DNA from: an uncultured Clostridia bacterium
GTDB lineage: Bacteria; Bacillota; Clostridia; TANB77; CAG-508
Direction of reading: 5' to 3'
Length of the DNA stretch: 38,090 nucleotides
NCBI GenBank assembly: GCA_949077355.1
Contig: CARUQW010000006.1
Coordinates: 1-38,090 of the forward strand
Of this stretch, positions 31,097 through 38,080 are shown one piece after another. Each line of letters begins with the position of its first letter. Position 1 is the stretch's first letter. Below the pieces are notes generated by a model. It made no database searches. It worked only from the letters and a program-made list of their open reading frames with translations, and was not told the DNA's origin. A program made the translations under genes and the position numbers.

Positions 31097-31985
31097 ATGC
31101 AAAGATTAGAAATTATAAATTTAGCCTTAAACGAAAGTATTGTTTTTGACAGTGTCGGAAATCTAAATGAAGATATATTATTAAGTCATATATCTGGGCT
31201 AGGACATCCACGGTGCAACATCTCAAAAAAGCCAAGGGGTTGTACAAGATGGTTGTGATGCAGAAGGTGCTTTGCTAGATACAAGACAAATAAAATTAGA
31301 TGCTACGATTAGAACTCGAAATAGAGAAAAACTATATGAGTTAAGGCGTAGGATATTTAGAGTTGTAAATCCTAAAACATACAATAGACAAACTGGAAAA
31401 CAAGGCGAATTATTGTTATATTATGAAAATGATTATAAGAAATATAGAATATATGGAAGAGTAGAAGATAGTGCTGATTTTGCAAGTAGGAAGAAAAACT
31501 ACGACAAAACAACATTATCTTTTTTGTGTGTAGATCCTTATTGGCTAGACGAAAAAGATACTTCAGCAGACATTAAGTCGGTTGTTGGTGGCTTGAAATT
31601 TGATTTATCATTGCCTACAAAATTCTCTACGGTTTCATTTTATAAAATGGTAGATAACTTAGGCGATGTAGATACACCGCTTAGAATTGAATATCAAGGA
31701 CCTGCAACTAACCCTAGAATTACAAATGAAACAACAGGAGAATATATACAAGTTAATATGTCTATTGGAGAAAAGGAAAAACTTATTATTGATACAGCAA
31801 GCGGAAAAGAAACGGTAAATCTAGTTACTCCACATGGAATAGAAGATGTATATAATAACATTGACCTTAATTCTACCTTTTTCAATTTAATTGTAGGAAA
31901 GAACTTAATTAAATACAGTTCTGATGCAGAAGGTTCAAAAGACAGAGTATCTATCACTTTCAAAAATAAATATGTGGGGGTATAG
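31097..31985 (+). CDS. Distal tail protein (Dit-like), one CGG +1 shift
   Basis: 295 aa with the shift at CGG 31211. MQRLEIINLALNESIVFDSV, LLSHISGLGHPGATSQKSQG, then VVQDGCDAEGALLDTRQIKL, the standard Dit N-terminus, followed by RIYGRVEDSADFASRKKNYD, LSFLCVDPYWLDEKDTS and a galectin-like C-terminal domain. Without the shift only about 54 residues are made. Forms the hub at the tail tip. Confidence 0.9.
31211..31213 (+). other. CGG +1 shift site in the Dit gene
   Basis: CCA-(C)-GGT-GCA-ACA: gives GHPGATSQ, conserved in Dit proteins. Confidence 0.87.
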
Positions 31986-31987
31986 AT

Positions 31988-33167
31988 ATGACGAATTGTA
32001 TAGAAATTATCAACACTAATTTTGAACTTTTGCGGAATTATTACTAATTATGAAAGCCTTATTTGTGTGTGGAATTACTACGAATGTGGTACTTTTGAAT
32101 TGACTATCAATAAAAGTAAAGCAAATACAAGTAAATTACAAATAGATAATATGCTAATCGTAAATAAAGACGATGAAAAAATATTGCTAATTGATAAAGT
32201 AGAAACTACAACCAATAAAAATAGTAAAACTATGAAAGTATCTGGTACTTGCATTAAAGGAATTGCTAAAAGAAGAATTGTTGCTACAAATGGTTATGAC
32301 AGAATAGCAGAAACAGAAGCGGAAAATGTGATAAAACACTACATTAAAAATCATTTAGTAGAAAGCCATTACGATAACATTAGAACGCCAGAACGAGATG
32401 TTTCTTGGATAAAAATTGCTAAAAGTCAGAATAGAGGTATAAAAACAGTATGGCAAGCCAGATTAACAGGATTACATGAAGAATTAAAACATATTTCAGA
32501 AGACACAGGGCTTGGATGGAAAGGTATTTTGAACCGAACAGAAAAATGTATTGATTTCGATTGTTATAAAGGAAGAGATAGAAGTGTTAGACAAGTGGAA
32601 AGTGGAAATACTCATAAATTCTTAGAAAAATACACTCACGAGGAAATGGAACAGTATACGCACAATGTTTTAGAAAGTAATAATAAAGTTCCTTATATTA
32701 TCTTTTCCGAAACAAAAAGAAATTTGTTAAATGCAAAAACCACCAACGATTTTACAAATTATAAAAATGTAGGTTATGTTGCTGGCAAAGGAGAAAATGA
32801 AAATAGACTTATTACCGTTTTAGGAAATAAAACAGGTTTTGATAGACGAGAAGTGTATATAGACTTAAACAACATAGAAGAACCAGACGAACTAAATGCA
32901 GAAGGACAGAAGAAACTTGATACATATAAAACAATCCAATCTGTAGAGGGAAAAGTATATCAAATTCCAAATATGGAATATGGTAAAGATTATTTTCTTG
33001 GCGATATTGTAACTTTAGAAAGCGATGGAATGTATGAAGACAAGAGGATAATTCAAGCAAAGGAAATATACGAAAGAAATAATATAACAGTCGAACTAGG
33101 CTTTGGCGATAAAGTTCCAAGCCTAGCAGAACAAATAAAAAAACTAACACAAAGACCTATTCAGTAG
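31988..33167 (+). CDS. Siphovirus Gp37-like tail protein, one CGG +1 shift
   Basis: 392 aa with the shift at CGG 32033 (codon 16): MTNCIEIINTNFELLGIITN, YESLICVWNYYECGTFELTI, NMLIVNKDDEKILLIDKVET, GTCIKGIAKRRIVATNGYDR, DTGLGWKGILNRTEKCIDFD, IPNMEYGKDYFLGDIVTLES. Matches the ReqiPepy6 Gp37-like tail-hub family. An internal start at 32022 has no ribosome site, so the shifted reading from 31988 is preferred. Ends in a terminator hairpin. Confidence 0.9.
32033..32035 (+). other. CGG +1 shift site in the Gp37-like gene
   Basis: TTG-(C)-GGA-ATT-ATT; unshifted reading ends after RNYY. Confidence 0.86.
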
Positions 33168-33178
33168 GTTTTTTTGTG
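33148..33178 (+). terminator. Hairpin with T run after the Gp37-like gene
   Basis: ACCTA-TTCAG-TAGGT then T7, flanked by CACAAA/TTTGTG. Probably an attenuator before the fiber genes. Confidence 0.6.
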
Positions 33179-33193
33179 TAGAAAGGAAAGAAA

Positions 33194-34463
33194 ATGGCAA
33201 ATGAAATACAATTAGAAAGTTTTCCATTTGATAGTATGCAAATTCTAAATGAAGAAAGTGGACAGATGGAAGACGACCGTATTTATGAGGCGGAGGTATT
33301 TAGAAAATATTTTCAAATGTTTCTTGGAAATGGTGTTTATTTTGGCGAATACAAAGGTTATAAAGAAAATTCAATGAAAGTAACATCGGCAGGAGGTATG
33401 AATATTACTGTTGCAACTGGAGCAGGAATGATAGAAGGTGCAAACTTTGAAAATACACAAGAAAGAACAATATCATTAAACAGACCAGCAGTAGGAAACC
33501 GTGTAGACAGAGTGGTTGTTCAAATGAATAGTTCTCTTGAAATAAGGGCAACGAGGCTTTTTGTTAAAGAAGGAAATGGAACAACCCCCGCAGAATTGCA
33601 AAGAGATGAAAATGTCTATGAAATCTGCATTGCAGAAGTAACAGTAAAATCTACAACCAACATTACGCAAGACGATATTGTTGACAAAAGATCTAACAAA
33701 GAGATATGTGGCATTGTTAATTCATTGATTAGTGTTGACGGAGAAGAATTATATCAAAAATTCCAAGCCTACATAGATGCTATCGCAGGAAACCTAGTAA
33801 GAAAAGACCAAGACAATATTGTAACAGGGAAAATTATAGCACAAGGAGGTATTGAAGGAAATGTTAAAGGAAATTTGGAAGGAAATGCCCAAACCGCTAC
33901 AAATGCTAACTATGCTACAAGTGCTGGTACTGCTAATGGTTGTACTGGCAATGCTGCTACTTCTAGTTCTTGCACACGGTAATGCAGCAACAGCAACAAA
34001 AGCAAGTTCTTGTACAGGGAATAGTGCAACAGCAAGTAAGTTAGCAACAGCAAGAAATATTAAATTGCAAGGTGCTGTAAATGGAAATGCCAACTTTGAT
34101 GGAAGTGGAAATATAACAATAAATACAACACAAGGAAATATGACTGTAGTAAAAGGAGATATAGTATCTAATGGAAAATCGAATACAGTGATAAAAACAA
34201 TACCATTTCCGTCTGGTTTTAACAAAGATAATTGTATGGTTGTTTCTGTAATGCTAGAATTAGAAAATTCAACAGTAATTTGGGGGTATGGCTCAACCTT
34301 TAACTCAACCAGTTGGGTTGGAGGAAGTATTAGCAAAAGAGTAAGTCTACAAAATGAAATTGTGTTAGAAATAAGACATTTATATGCTGATGATACGGGA
34401 GAATTTTTTGACCAATTATCAGCAGCAACATTCCATTATAAGATATTACTAATAAAAGTATAG
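33194..34463 (+). CDS. Tail fiber/baseplate protein with Cys-Thr-Gly-Asn repeats, one CGG +1 shift
   Basis: 422 aa with the shift at CGG 33977. N-terminal baseplate-type domain (IQLESFPFDSMQILNEESGQ, MNITVATGAGMIEGANFENT, VDRVVVQMNSSLEIRATRLF), then repeats around residues 230-280 (NAQTATNANYATSAGTANGC, TGNAATSSSCTGNAATATKA, SSCTGNSATASKLATARNIK) leading into a carbohydrate-binding-like C-terminal domain (FDGSGNITINTT, WGYGSTFNSTSW). The repeat unit with CGG is identical in pattern to neighbouring units without the C, an internal control for the skip. Likely receptor binding. Confidence 0.85.
33977..33979 (+). other. CGG +1 shift site in the fiber repeats
   Basis: ACA-(C)-GGT-AAT. Neighbouring units read ACT GGC AAT and ACA GGG AAT without the extra C. 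Frame zero meets TAA at once. Confidence 0.9.
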
Positions 34464-34476
34464 GAGGTGTATATAG

Positions 34477-35136
34477 ATGCCGAATTATACGCAAAACTAT
34501 AACTTAGTTAAACCGCAAAAAAGCGAGAACTATGATATTGATAAAGTTACTAATCAAAATATGGACATTATAGATGTTGCATTAAACGGAAAAGTGAGTA
34601 AAGTAAATGGCAAAGACTTATCTACTAATGATTTCACTAATGGCTATAAAAAGAAAATAGACAGAATGGTGGAAGGTAGTCGAGGCTTTAGTGCTTATGA
34701 AATAGCCGTGTTAAACGGCTTTACAGGAACAGCAGAAGAATGGCTTGCATCCTTGAAAGGCGACAAAGGAGATACTGGAGGAGTAAACAGTATAAACGGA
34801 CAGCAAGGGGATTTGTTGTTAGAAGAATTACTACCCAAAGAACAAACCTACACCGAAATCATAACAGAAGAGAAGGAAATCATTACACTGCCCTTTTGGT
34901 ATAAGGTAGGAGCAGACATGCTAAGAGTTCGTTATACTGGACAGCTCTTGACTAAGGCATCAAGTTTTGCTGGAGAAGACGGCTATTATTTAGAAATAAC
35001 AGAAAAAGACACGATAGGCGAAGAGGGAAGTTGGTCGAACAAAATCCAGTCTAGTGCAAAATGGACTTGGTTAAAAGATGCAATCTGCTTTGTCGAGGGG
35101 AAGGGGGTACTAGAGAATGAACCGAGTGCCGAATGA
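34477..35136 (+). CDS. Tail fiber protein with collagen-like segment
   Basis: 219 aa: NYNLVKPQKSENYDIDKVTN, MDIIDVALNGKVSKVNGKDL, then SRGFSAYEIAVLNGFTGTAE, EWLASLKGDKGDTGG (short collagen-like turn), and a beta-rich C-terminal domain (LPFWYKVGADMLRVRYTGQL). A typical phage upper-fiber/BppU-like plan. AGGAGGTG upstream. Overlaps the next gene by 20 bases. Confidence 0.82.
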   Translation: MPNYTQNYNLVKPQKSENYDIDKVTNQNMDIIDVALNGKVSKVNGKDLSTNDFTNGYKKKIDRMVEGSRGFSAYEIAVLNGFTGTAEEWLASLKGDKGDTGGVNSINGQQGDLLLEELLPKEQTYTEIITEEKEIITLPFWYKVGADMLRVRYTGQLLTKASSFAGEDGYYLEITEKDTIGEEGSWSNKIQSSAKWTWLKDAICFVEGKGVLENEPSAE

Positions 35137-35521
35137 TTATGAAATAGAAAAATTAAAAGAAAGAATTGAAAAACTAGAACACCCCATCAATGTTATAGAG
35201 GGGCAAGAAGTAGAGACAGGAAAAAAAGTCAATGGTAAAACCGAATACCAAAAACGAATAAATGTTGGAGATTTACCTAACAATTCATCCTTGGTTGTTT
35301 CGACTGGCTTATCTAATGTACAGTGGACAAGAAAACCAGAGGGCTTTGCACAATCAAAGACATCACAGGCAAATGTAATGCCTTTGCCATACATTGACCC
35401 AAGAGACACAACAGCAAGTATTAGTTTATCGCTAATTTCAGAATATAGGATAGCAATTGTGGCAACACAAGACAGAAGTTCTTTCTATGGAATTGTAGAT
35501 GTATTTTATATCAAAAACTAA
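35117..35521 (+). CDS. Hypothetical tail-tip or accessory protein
   Basis: 134 aa: MNRVPNDYEIEKLKERIEKL (coiled), EHPINVIEGQEVETGKKVNG, KRINVGDLPNNSSLVVSTGL, then a beta-rich end (SISLSLISEYRIAIVATQDR). The VGDLPN and SNVxW pattern recurs in small phage proteins that cap fibers or form receptor-binding tips. Function inferred from position. Confidence 0.68.
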   Translation: MNRVPNDYEIEKLKERIEKLEHPINVIEGQEVETGKKVNGKTEYQKRINVGDLPNNSSLVVSTGLSNVQWTRKPEGFAQSKTSQANVMPLPYIDPRDTTASISLSLISEYRIAIVATQDRSSFYGIVDVFYIKN

Positions 35522-35540
35522 ATAAAAAGGAGAGAAAACA

Positions 35541-35780
35541 ATGGAAACAATCATTGTATCTATTATATCGCTAGTAGGCACTTTAGGCGGAAGTCTAGGT
35601 GGCATTCTAGTTGCCAATAAATTAACAAACTATCGTGTAGAGCAACTTGAGAAAAAAGTTGAAAAGCACAATCAAGTTGTCGAACGAGTATATAAACTCG
35701 AGCAGGACAATGCGGTGCAGGACGAAGAAATTAAAGTTGCTAACCACAGAATAGAAGATTTAGAGAAGGGAGGAAAATGA
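35541..35780 (+). CDS. XhlA-like / holin-associated membrane protein
   Basis: 79 aa. N-terminal membrane segment METIIVSIISLVGTLGGSLG with GxxxG pattern, then a coiled coil (VEQLEKKVEKHNQVVERVYK, LEQDNAVQDEEIKVANHRIE). Similar to hemolysin XhlA-type proteins placed directly before holins in Firmicutes phages. Membrane topology: N-out or hairpin plus cytosolic coil. Confidence 0.78.
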   Translation: METIIVSIISLVGTLGGSLGGILVANKLTNYRVEQLEKKVEKHNQVVERVYKLEQDNAVQDEEIKVANHRIEDLEKGGK

Positions 35781-35781
35781 G

Positions 35782-35973
35782 ATGTTTATTAAGAATTTAG
35801 CAAACTTAATCAAAGTCAAGACAATCGTTACATTGATTTTAACGGTTGTCTTTTCAGTTATGGCAATTCAAGGAAGAATTAACACAGAGCAATTTATCGT
35901 GATATTCACTACGGTAATTGCTTTTTATTTTGGAACACAGACTGAAAAAAATAAAAATGAGGAGGACAAATAA
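35782..35973 (+). CDS. Phage holin
   Basis: 63 aa with two membrane helices (residues about 12-30 VKTIVTLILTVVFSVMAIQG; 36-54 QFIVIFTTVIAFYFGTQTE) separated by a short turn and a charged C-terminus: class II-like holin that opens the membrane for the endolysin. One base after the XhlA-like stop, with GGGAGG upstream. Confidence 0.85.
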   Translation: MFIKNLANLIKVKTIVTLILTVVFSVMAIQGRINTEQFIVIFTTVIAFYFGTQTEKNKNEEDK

Positions 35974-35974
35974 G

Positions 35975-36244
35975 ATGGGAAATCAAGAATTTATTGAAAA
36001 ATGTAAAGAAGAAGTAAGAAAGTATGCGGAGGAGCATATTGACAAAAGTGATACTATGCCAGAATTTGAGGTGTATGTGGTTTGGTACTGTAAAACGCTA
36101 CAAAATCATAAAGCACTATTGAGTACATCCTTAACTGACGGAATGTACTATGAATTAACTTTTAATGGCGATAAACGAGAACTTTATCTCGATGCCTATA
36201 AGAAATTTGAGAATAAATGTATCAAAGTAGAAAGTGAGGATTAG
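35975..36244 (+). CDS. DUF6275 family protein
   Basis: 89 aa: MGNQEFIEKCKEEVRKYAEE, FEVYVVWYCKTLQNHKALLS, TDGMYYELTFNGDKRELYLD, AYKKFENKCI. Matches the DUF6275 pattern found between holin and endolysin in many phages; biochemical role unknown. GGAGG upstream. Both CGGs out of frame. Confidence 0.8.
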   Translation: MGNQEFIEKCKEEVRKYAEEHIDKSDTMPEFEVYVVWYCKTLQNHKALLSTSLTDGMYYELTFNGDKRELYLDAYKKFENKCIKVESED

Positions 36245-36247
36245 AAA

Positions 36248-36370
36248 ATGGAAGAAGAAAAAGAAATTCCATTTAATGAAATTGAAGGTGTAGAAGACCC
36301 AGAAGCAAACGCTTTTGAGGCAGAAGTAGACGAAGGAGGCGAGGAAGATGGCGAATGTGAAAACATTTAA
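36248..36370 (+). CDS. 40-aa acidic small protein
   Basis: MEEEKEIPFNEIEGVEDPEA and an acidic remainder. Starts 3 bases after the DUF6275 stop and overlaps the endolysin start by 23 bases, carrying its GGAGGCGAGG site. Possibly real, otherwise a coupling leader. Confidence 0.5.
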   Translation: MEEEKEIPFNEIEGVEDPEANAFEAEVDEGGEEDGECENI

Positions 36371-36983
36371 CAAAGGTACATCTGGAAACAAGAAACTAAG
36401 TGCAAACTTTACTGTGCGAGAGTTTGCGTGCAAGGACGGTTCTAATACTGTAAAGATAGATTACGAACTTGTATGCATCCTACAGAAAATCCGTGAAGTA
36501 ACAGGCAGACCTATTACGATTAACTCCGGTTATAGAACGCCAGTATATAACAGAAAAGTAGACGGTGCATCTAACTCATACCACTTATATGGACGAGCAA
36601 CAGACATTAAAGGAGCAAACCTAGATGACATTACATCAATTGCTAACGCTCTTGGTGTAAGAGGTATTCTACGATACGGCACATTCGTACATATTGACAC
36701 GAGAACAGCGAGATACCATCATTCATATGTAACAGGTAAGAATGTATCTTATGGAAGAAAAGTTATCCCATATTGCGGATATGTGCTAAAACAAGGTACT
36801 ACTGGAAGTGATGTAGGTATTGTTCAATTCAAACTAGCAAGAGAAGGTTATGCAGTAGGAACTGTTGACGGAATTGCTGGAGTAAAATTTGACAAGGCTG
36901 TAAAGGCATATCAAAGAAATAAAGGACTTCTTGTAGACGGTAAAGTTGGCATTAACACTTGGAACAGTTTATTCAATAGATAA
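36348..36983 (+). CDS. Endolysin: M15 peptidase plus peptidoglycan-binding domain
   Basis: 211 aa. N-terminal M15_3-type D-Ala/L-Ala-D-Glu peptidase with NSGYRTPVYNRKV, YHLYGRATDIKG (metal-binding H-x6-D) and FVHIDTR. C-terminal PG_binding_1 domain (LKQGTTGSDVGIVQFKLARE, GVKFDKAVKAYQRNKGLLVD, WNSLF). No signal peptide: released by the holin. Cuts peptide cross-links for lysis. Seven CGG trinucleotides, all out of frame. Last gene of the late operon. Confidence 0.94.
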   Translation: MANVKTFNKGTSGNKKLSANFTVREFACKDGSNTVKIDYELVCILQKIREVTGRPITINSGYRTPVYNRKVDGASNSYHLYGRATDIKGANLDDITSIANALGVRGILRYGTFVHIDTRTARYHHSYVTGKNVSYGRKVIPYCGYVLKQGTTGSDVGIVQFKLAREGYAVGTVDGIAGVKFDKAVKAYQRNKGLLVDGKVGINTWNSLFNR

Positions 36984-37060
36984 GATTAGAGGACAGAAAG
37001 GCAGCTGTCACACCAGAAATGGTCTTACAAGTGATGCAGGGTACGCCGTCCTGCCTAATC
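36984..37060 (+). ncRNA. tRNA-like cloverleaf RNA after the endolysin
   Basis: Begins at the base following the endolysin stop. GATTAG (36984-36989) pairs with CTAATC (37055-37060); D-arm-like GACAG-AAAGGCAG-CTGTC (36992-37009, GG in the loop); middle arm ACCA-GAAA-TGGT (GNRA tetraloop); T-arm-like GCAGG-9-CCTGC (37036-37054). Alternative pairing AGGAC/GTCCT also extends the outer stem. No seven-base anticodon loop, so not a functional tRNA. It is GC-richer than its surroundings and 77 nt long. Could protect the 3' end of the late mRNA, or be processed by tRNA enzymes. Confidence 0.6.
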
Positions 37061-37066
37061 AAGATT

Positions 37067-37101
37067 AAAGACTAGGGCATTATGATGCTCTAGTCTTTTT
37101 T
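37067..37101 (+). terminator. Terminator of the late operon
   Basis: AAAGACTAGGGCAT-TATG-ATGCTCTAGTCTTT then TTT: 14-bp stem with one G-U. Ends the head-tail-lysis transcript. Confidence 0.9.
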
Positions 37102-37203
37102 GCGTTTTTGTTGAAATATCAATAGAATTTGACTTTTTTATAAAATAATGTTACAATAATGTTACAAAATTATAACAAAGTTGTTAAAAAGTTAAAAAAA
37201 CAC

Positions 37204-37231
37204 TTGACAAGCACTTTTGTTATAATATAAT
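37204..37231 (+). promoter_or_regulatory. Promoter of the antitoxin-like RNA
   Basis: TTGACA (37204-37209), 16-base spacer, TATAAT (37226-37231). Confidence 0.75.
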
Positions 37232-37237
37232 ACATAT

Positions 37238-37464
37238 ACAATATATAAATAATGTATATATAATAAACAATAATAATAATTTATATATTGTATAATAAGA
37301 ATTATAATACATATCTATCCATTAGCCTTAGTATTATTAGTTCTATTGCTTCATTTTGTATCACTATCAATACAAAATGAAGAGAGTAAGAAAACTTACT
37401 CTCTTGCCCATCATTTATCTTTATGTCGAAGATGTTTTGTTTCTATGTGCAAAACATCTTTTTT
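37238..37464 (+). ncRNA. Antisense RNA overlapping the toxin-like gene
   Basis: About 230 nt from the promoter at 37204 to a terminator at 37431-37464. It contains three hairpins: 15-bp ATACAATATATAAAT / ATTTATATATTGTAT (37236-37293), 12-bp TTCATTTTGTAT / ATACAAAATGAA (37350-37381) and 10-bp AGAGAGTAAG / CTTACTCTCT (37381-37404). Its last 54 bases are antisense to the 3' part of the gene at 37411-37578, and it is complementary to that mRNA's 3' UTR. This is the arrangement of TxpA/RatA and BsrG/SR4 type I systems of Bacillus prophages. Confidence 0.7.
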
Positions 37465-37578
37465 CTTATCCGTTCCAATATGTAAATCAAATTTACCATT
37501 TCCTAGAACTGCAATAAGAACTATTATCAAAGCAATTACTAATGCAATCGCTATGATAACGAAAGCTAATTCTAACAT
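37411..37578 (-). CDS. 55-aa membrane peptide, type I toxin candidate
   Basis: One long hydrophobic helix right after the start (MLELAFVIIAIALVIALIIV and on to LIAVLG), then a basic polar tail (KFDLHIGTDKKKDVLHIETK). AAAGGAGG 9 bases before the ATG. It has its own promoter at 37699-37727 and an antisense RNA overlapping its 3' end. Size, topology and arrangement match TxpA/BsrG-type toxins, though the sequence is not one I recognise. Alternative: lysogenic membrane protein such as an exclusion factor. Confidence 0.75.
   Translation of the reverse strand: MLELAFVIIAIALVIALIIVLIAVLGNGKFDLHIGTDKKKDVLHIETKHLRHKDK
37431..37464 (+). terminator. Terminator of the antisense RNA
   Basis: GATGTTTTG / CAAAACATC, 10-base loop, six Ts, located inside the opposite-strand toxin-like gene, which shows that the plus-strand RNA is a dedicated unit. 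Confidence 0.82.
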
Positions 37579-37698
37579 AGCTTTTCCTCCTTTCTTAGTA
37601 TAGTATTAGCAGTCAAAAGCTGCTTTGAACTAGCAGTATCAACTGCTAATTCATACCAAGATGTCGTGGAGGAAAGGTTCGATAAATAATTTATGTTT

Positions 37699-37727
37699 AA
37701 TGTACCAAAAAATTCCTTATTAGTCAA
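37699..37727 (-). promoter_or_regulatory. Promoter of the toxin-like gene
   Basis: Minus strand TTGACT (37727-37722), 17-base spacer, TACATT (37704-37699). Leader of about 115 bases with a hairpin AGCAGT-TGAT-ACTGCT that might tune translation. Confidence 0.7.
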
Positions 37728-37812
37728 GGTCAAAAAATACTAAAATTTTACAAAAAAAGTCAAAAGTCTTTCGTAGTCTATATTATAAGGAAGGAATATT
37801 TTTTACCAAATA

Positions 37813-37850
37813 AAAAGACCAAATCCTCCTCAAGATTTAGTCCTTTTGTT
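37813..37850. terminator. Imperfect bidirectional terminator
   Basis: AAAAGACCAAATC against GATTTAGTCCTTTT with one bulge and one mismatch, T/A tracts on both sides. In the circular phage it could end the integrase transcript running leftward through the attachment site. The remaining 230 bases to the right hold no gene, only the arm repeats and attachment core. Confidence 0.55.
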
Positions 37851-37940
37851 CCGTACGATTTTATTCTTTTCCCTTATTTATCGTTGCAACAGAAGTAGTA
37901 TATATTATATGGAAATAAATGTCAAGAATAAAATTTGCAA

Positions 37941-37962
37941 TTTGTGTATATTTTGTGTATAA
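37941..37962. repeat. Tandem 11-bp repeats, putative integrase arm sites (right)
   Basis: TTTGTGTATAT and TTTGTGTATAA in tandem, matching 68-89 in the same orientation. A looser match (TTTCATTAGGTTTT at 37982 versus TTTCAATAGGTTTT at 99) follows. Confidence 0.55.
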
Positions 37963-38027
37963 TCTATTGAGTTTTATTAAGTTTCATTAGGTTTTGAAAA
38001 ATATTATAAATATTGATATATCAACGA

Positions 38028-38047
38028 AAACCTGTAATACCAATACT
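38028..38047. repeat. Partial repeat of the early-leader sequence
   Basis: AAACCTGTAATACCAATACT matches AAACTTGTAATACCAACACT at 3399-3418 in 18 of 20 positions. Possibly a shared protein-binding site. Confidence 0.4.
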
Positions 38048-38080
38048 TTGCAAAAGTCGCAAAAAATGTATGAGTTATTT

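Noticed and set aside
8034..33979. Sequencing or assembly indels as the cause of the 19 extra C residues
   Set aside because: A technical error would ignore the reading frame, yet the extra C always lies exactly before a glycine codon and never before GG in the other two phases, and the genome contains no normally read in-frame CGG. Read data would still be the decisive test.
8034..33979. Ordinary pseudogenes in a decaying prophage
   Set aside because: All breaks are the same event (one C before GGN), with no deletions, no premature stops of other origin and no other frameshifts in about 55 genes; decay would give mixed damage.
8034..33979. CGG reassigned to another amino acid such as Trp or Gln
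   Set aside because: Reassignment alone does not help: after each CGG frame zero soon reaches a stop, and homology resumes only in the +1 frame.
37036..37054. The nine-base loop containing CCG in the tRNA-like RNA as an anticodon for CGG
   Set aside because: Its stem sits in the T-arm position; placing it as an anticodon arm leaves no acceptor pairing on either side. Kept only as a structured RNA.
37236..37293. AT-rich inverted repeat as a replication origin
   Set aside because: It lies inside the predicted antisense RNA and the replication genes are 28 kb away; no iterons are seen nearby.
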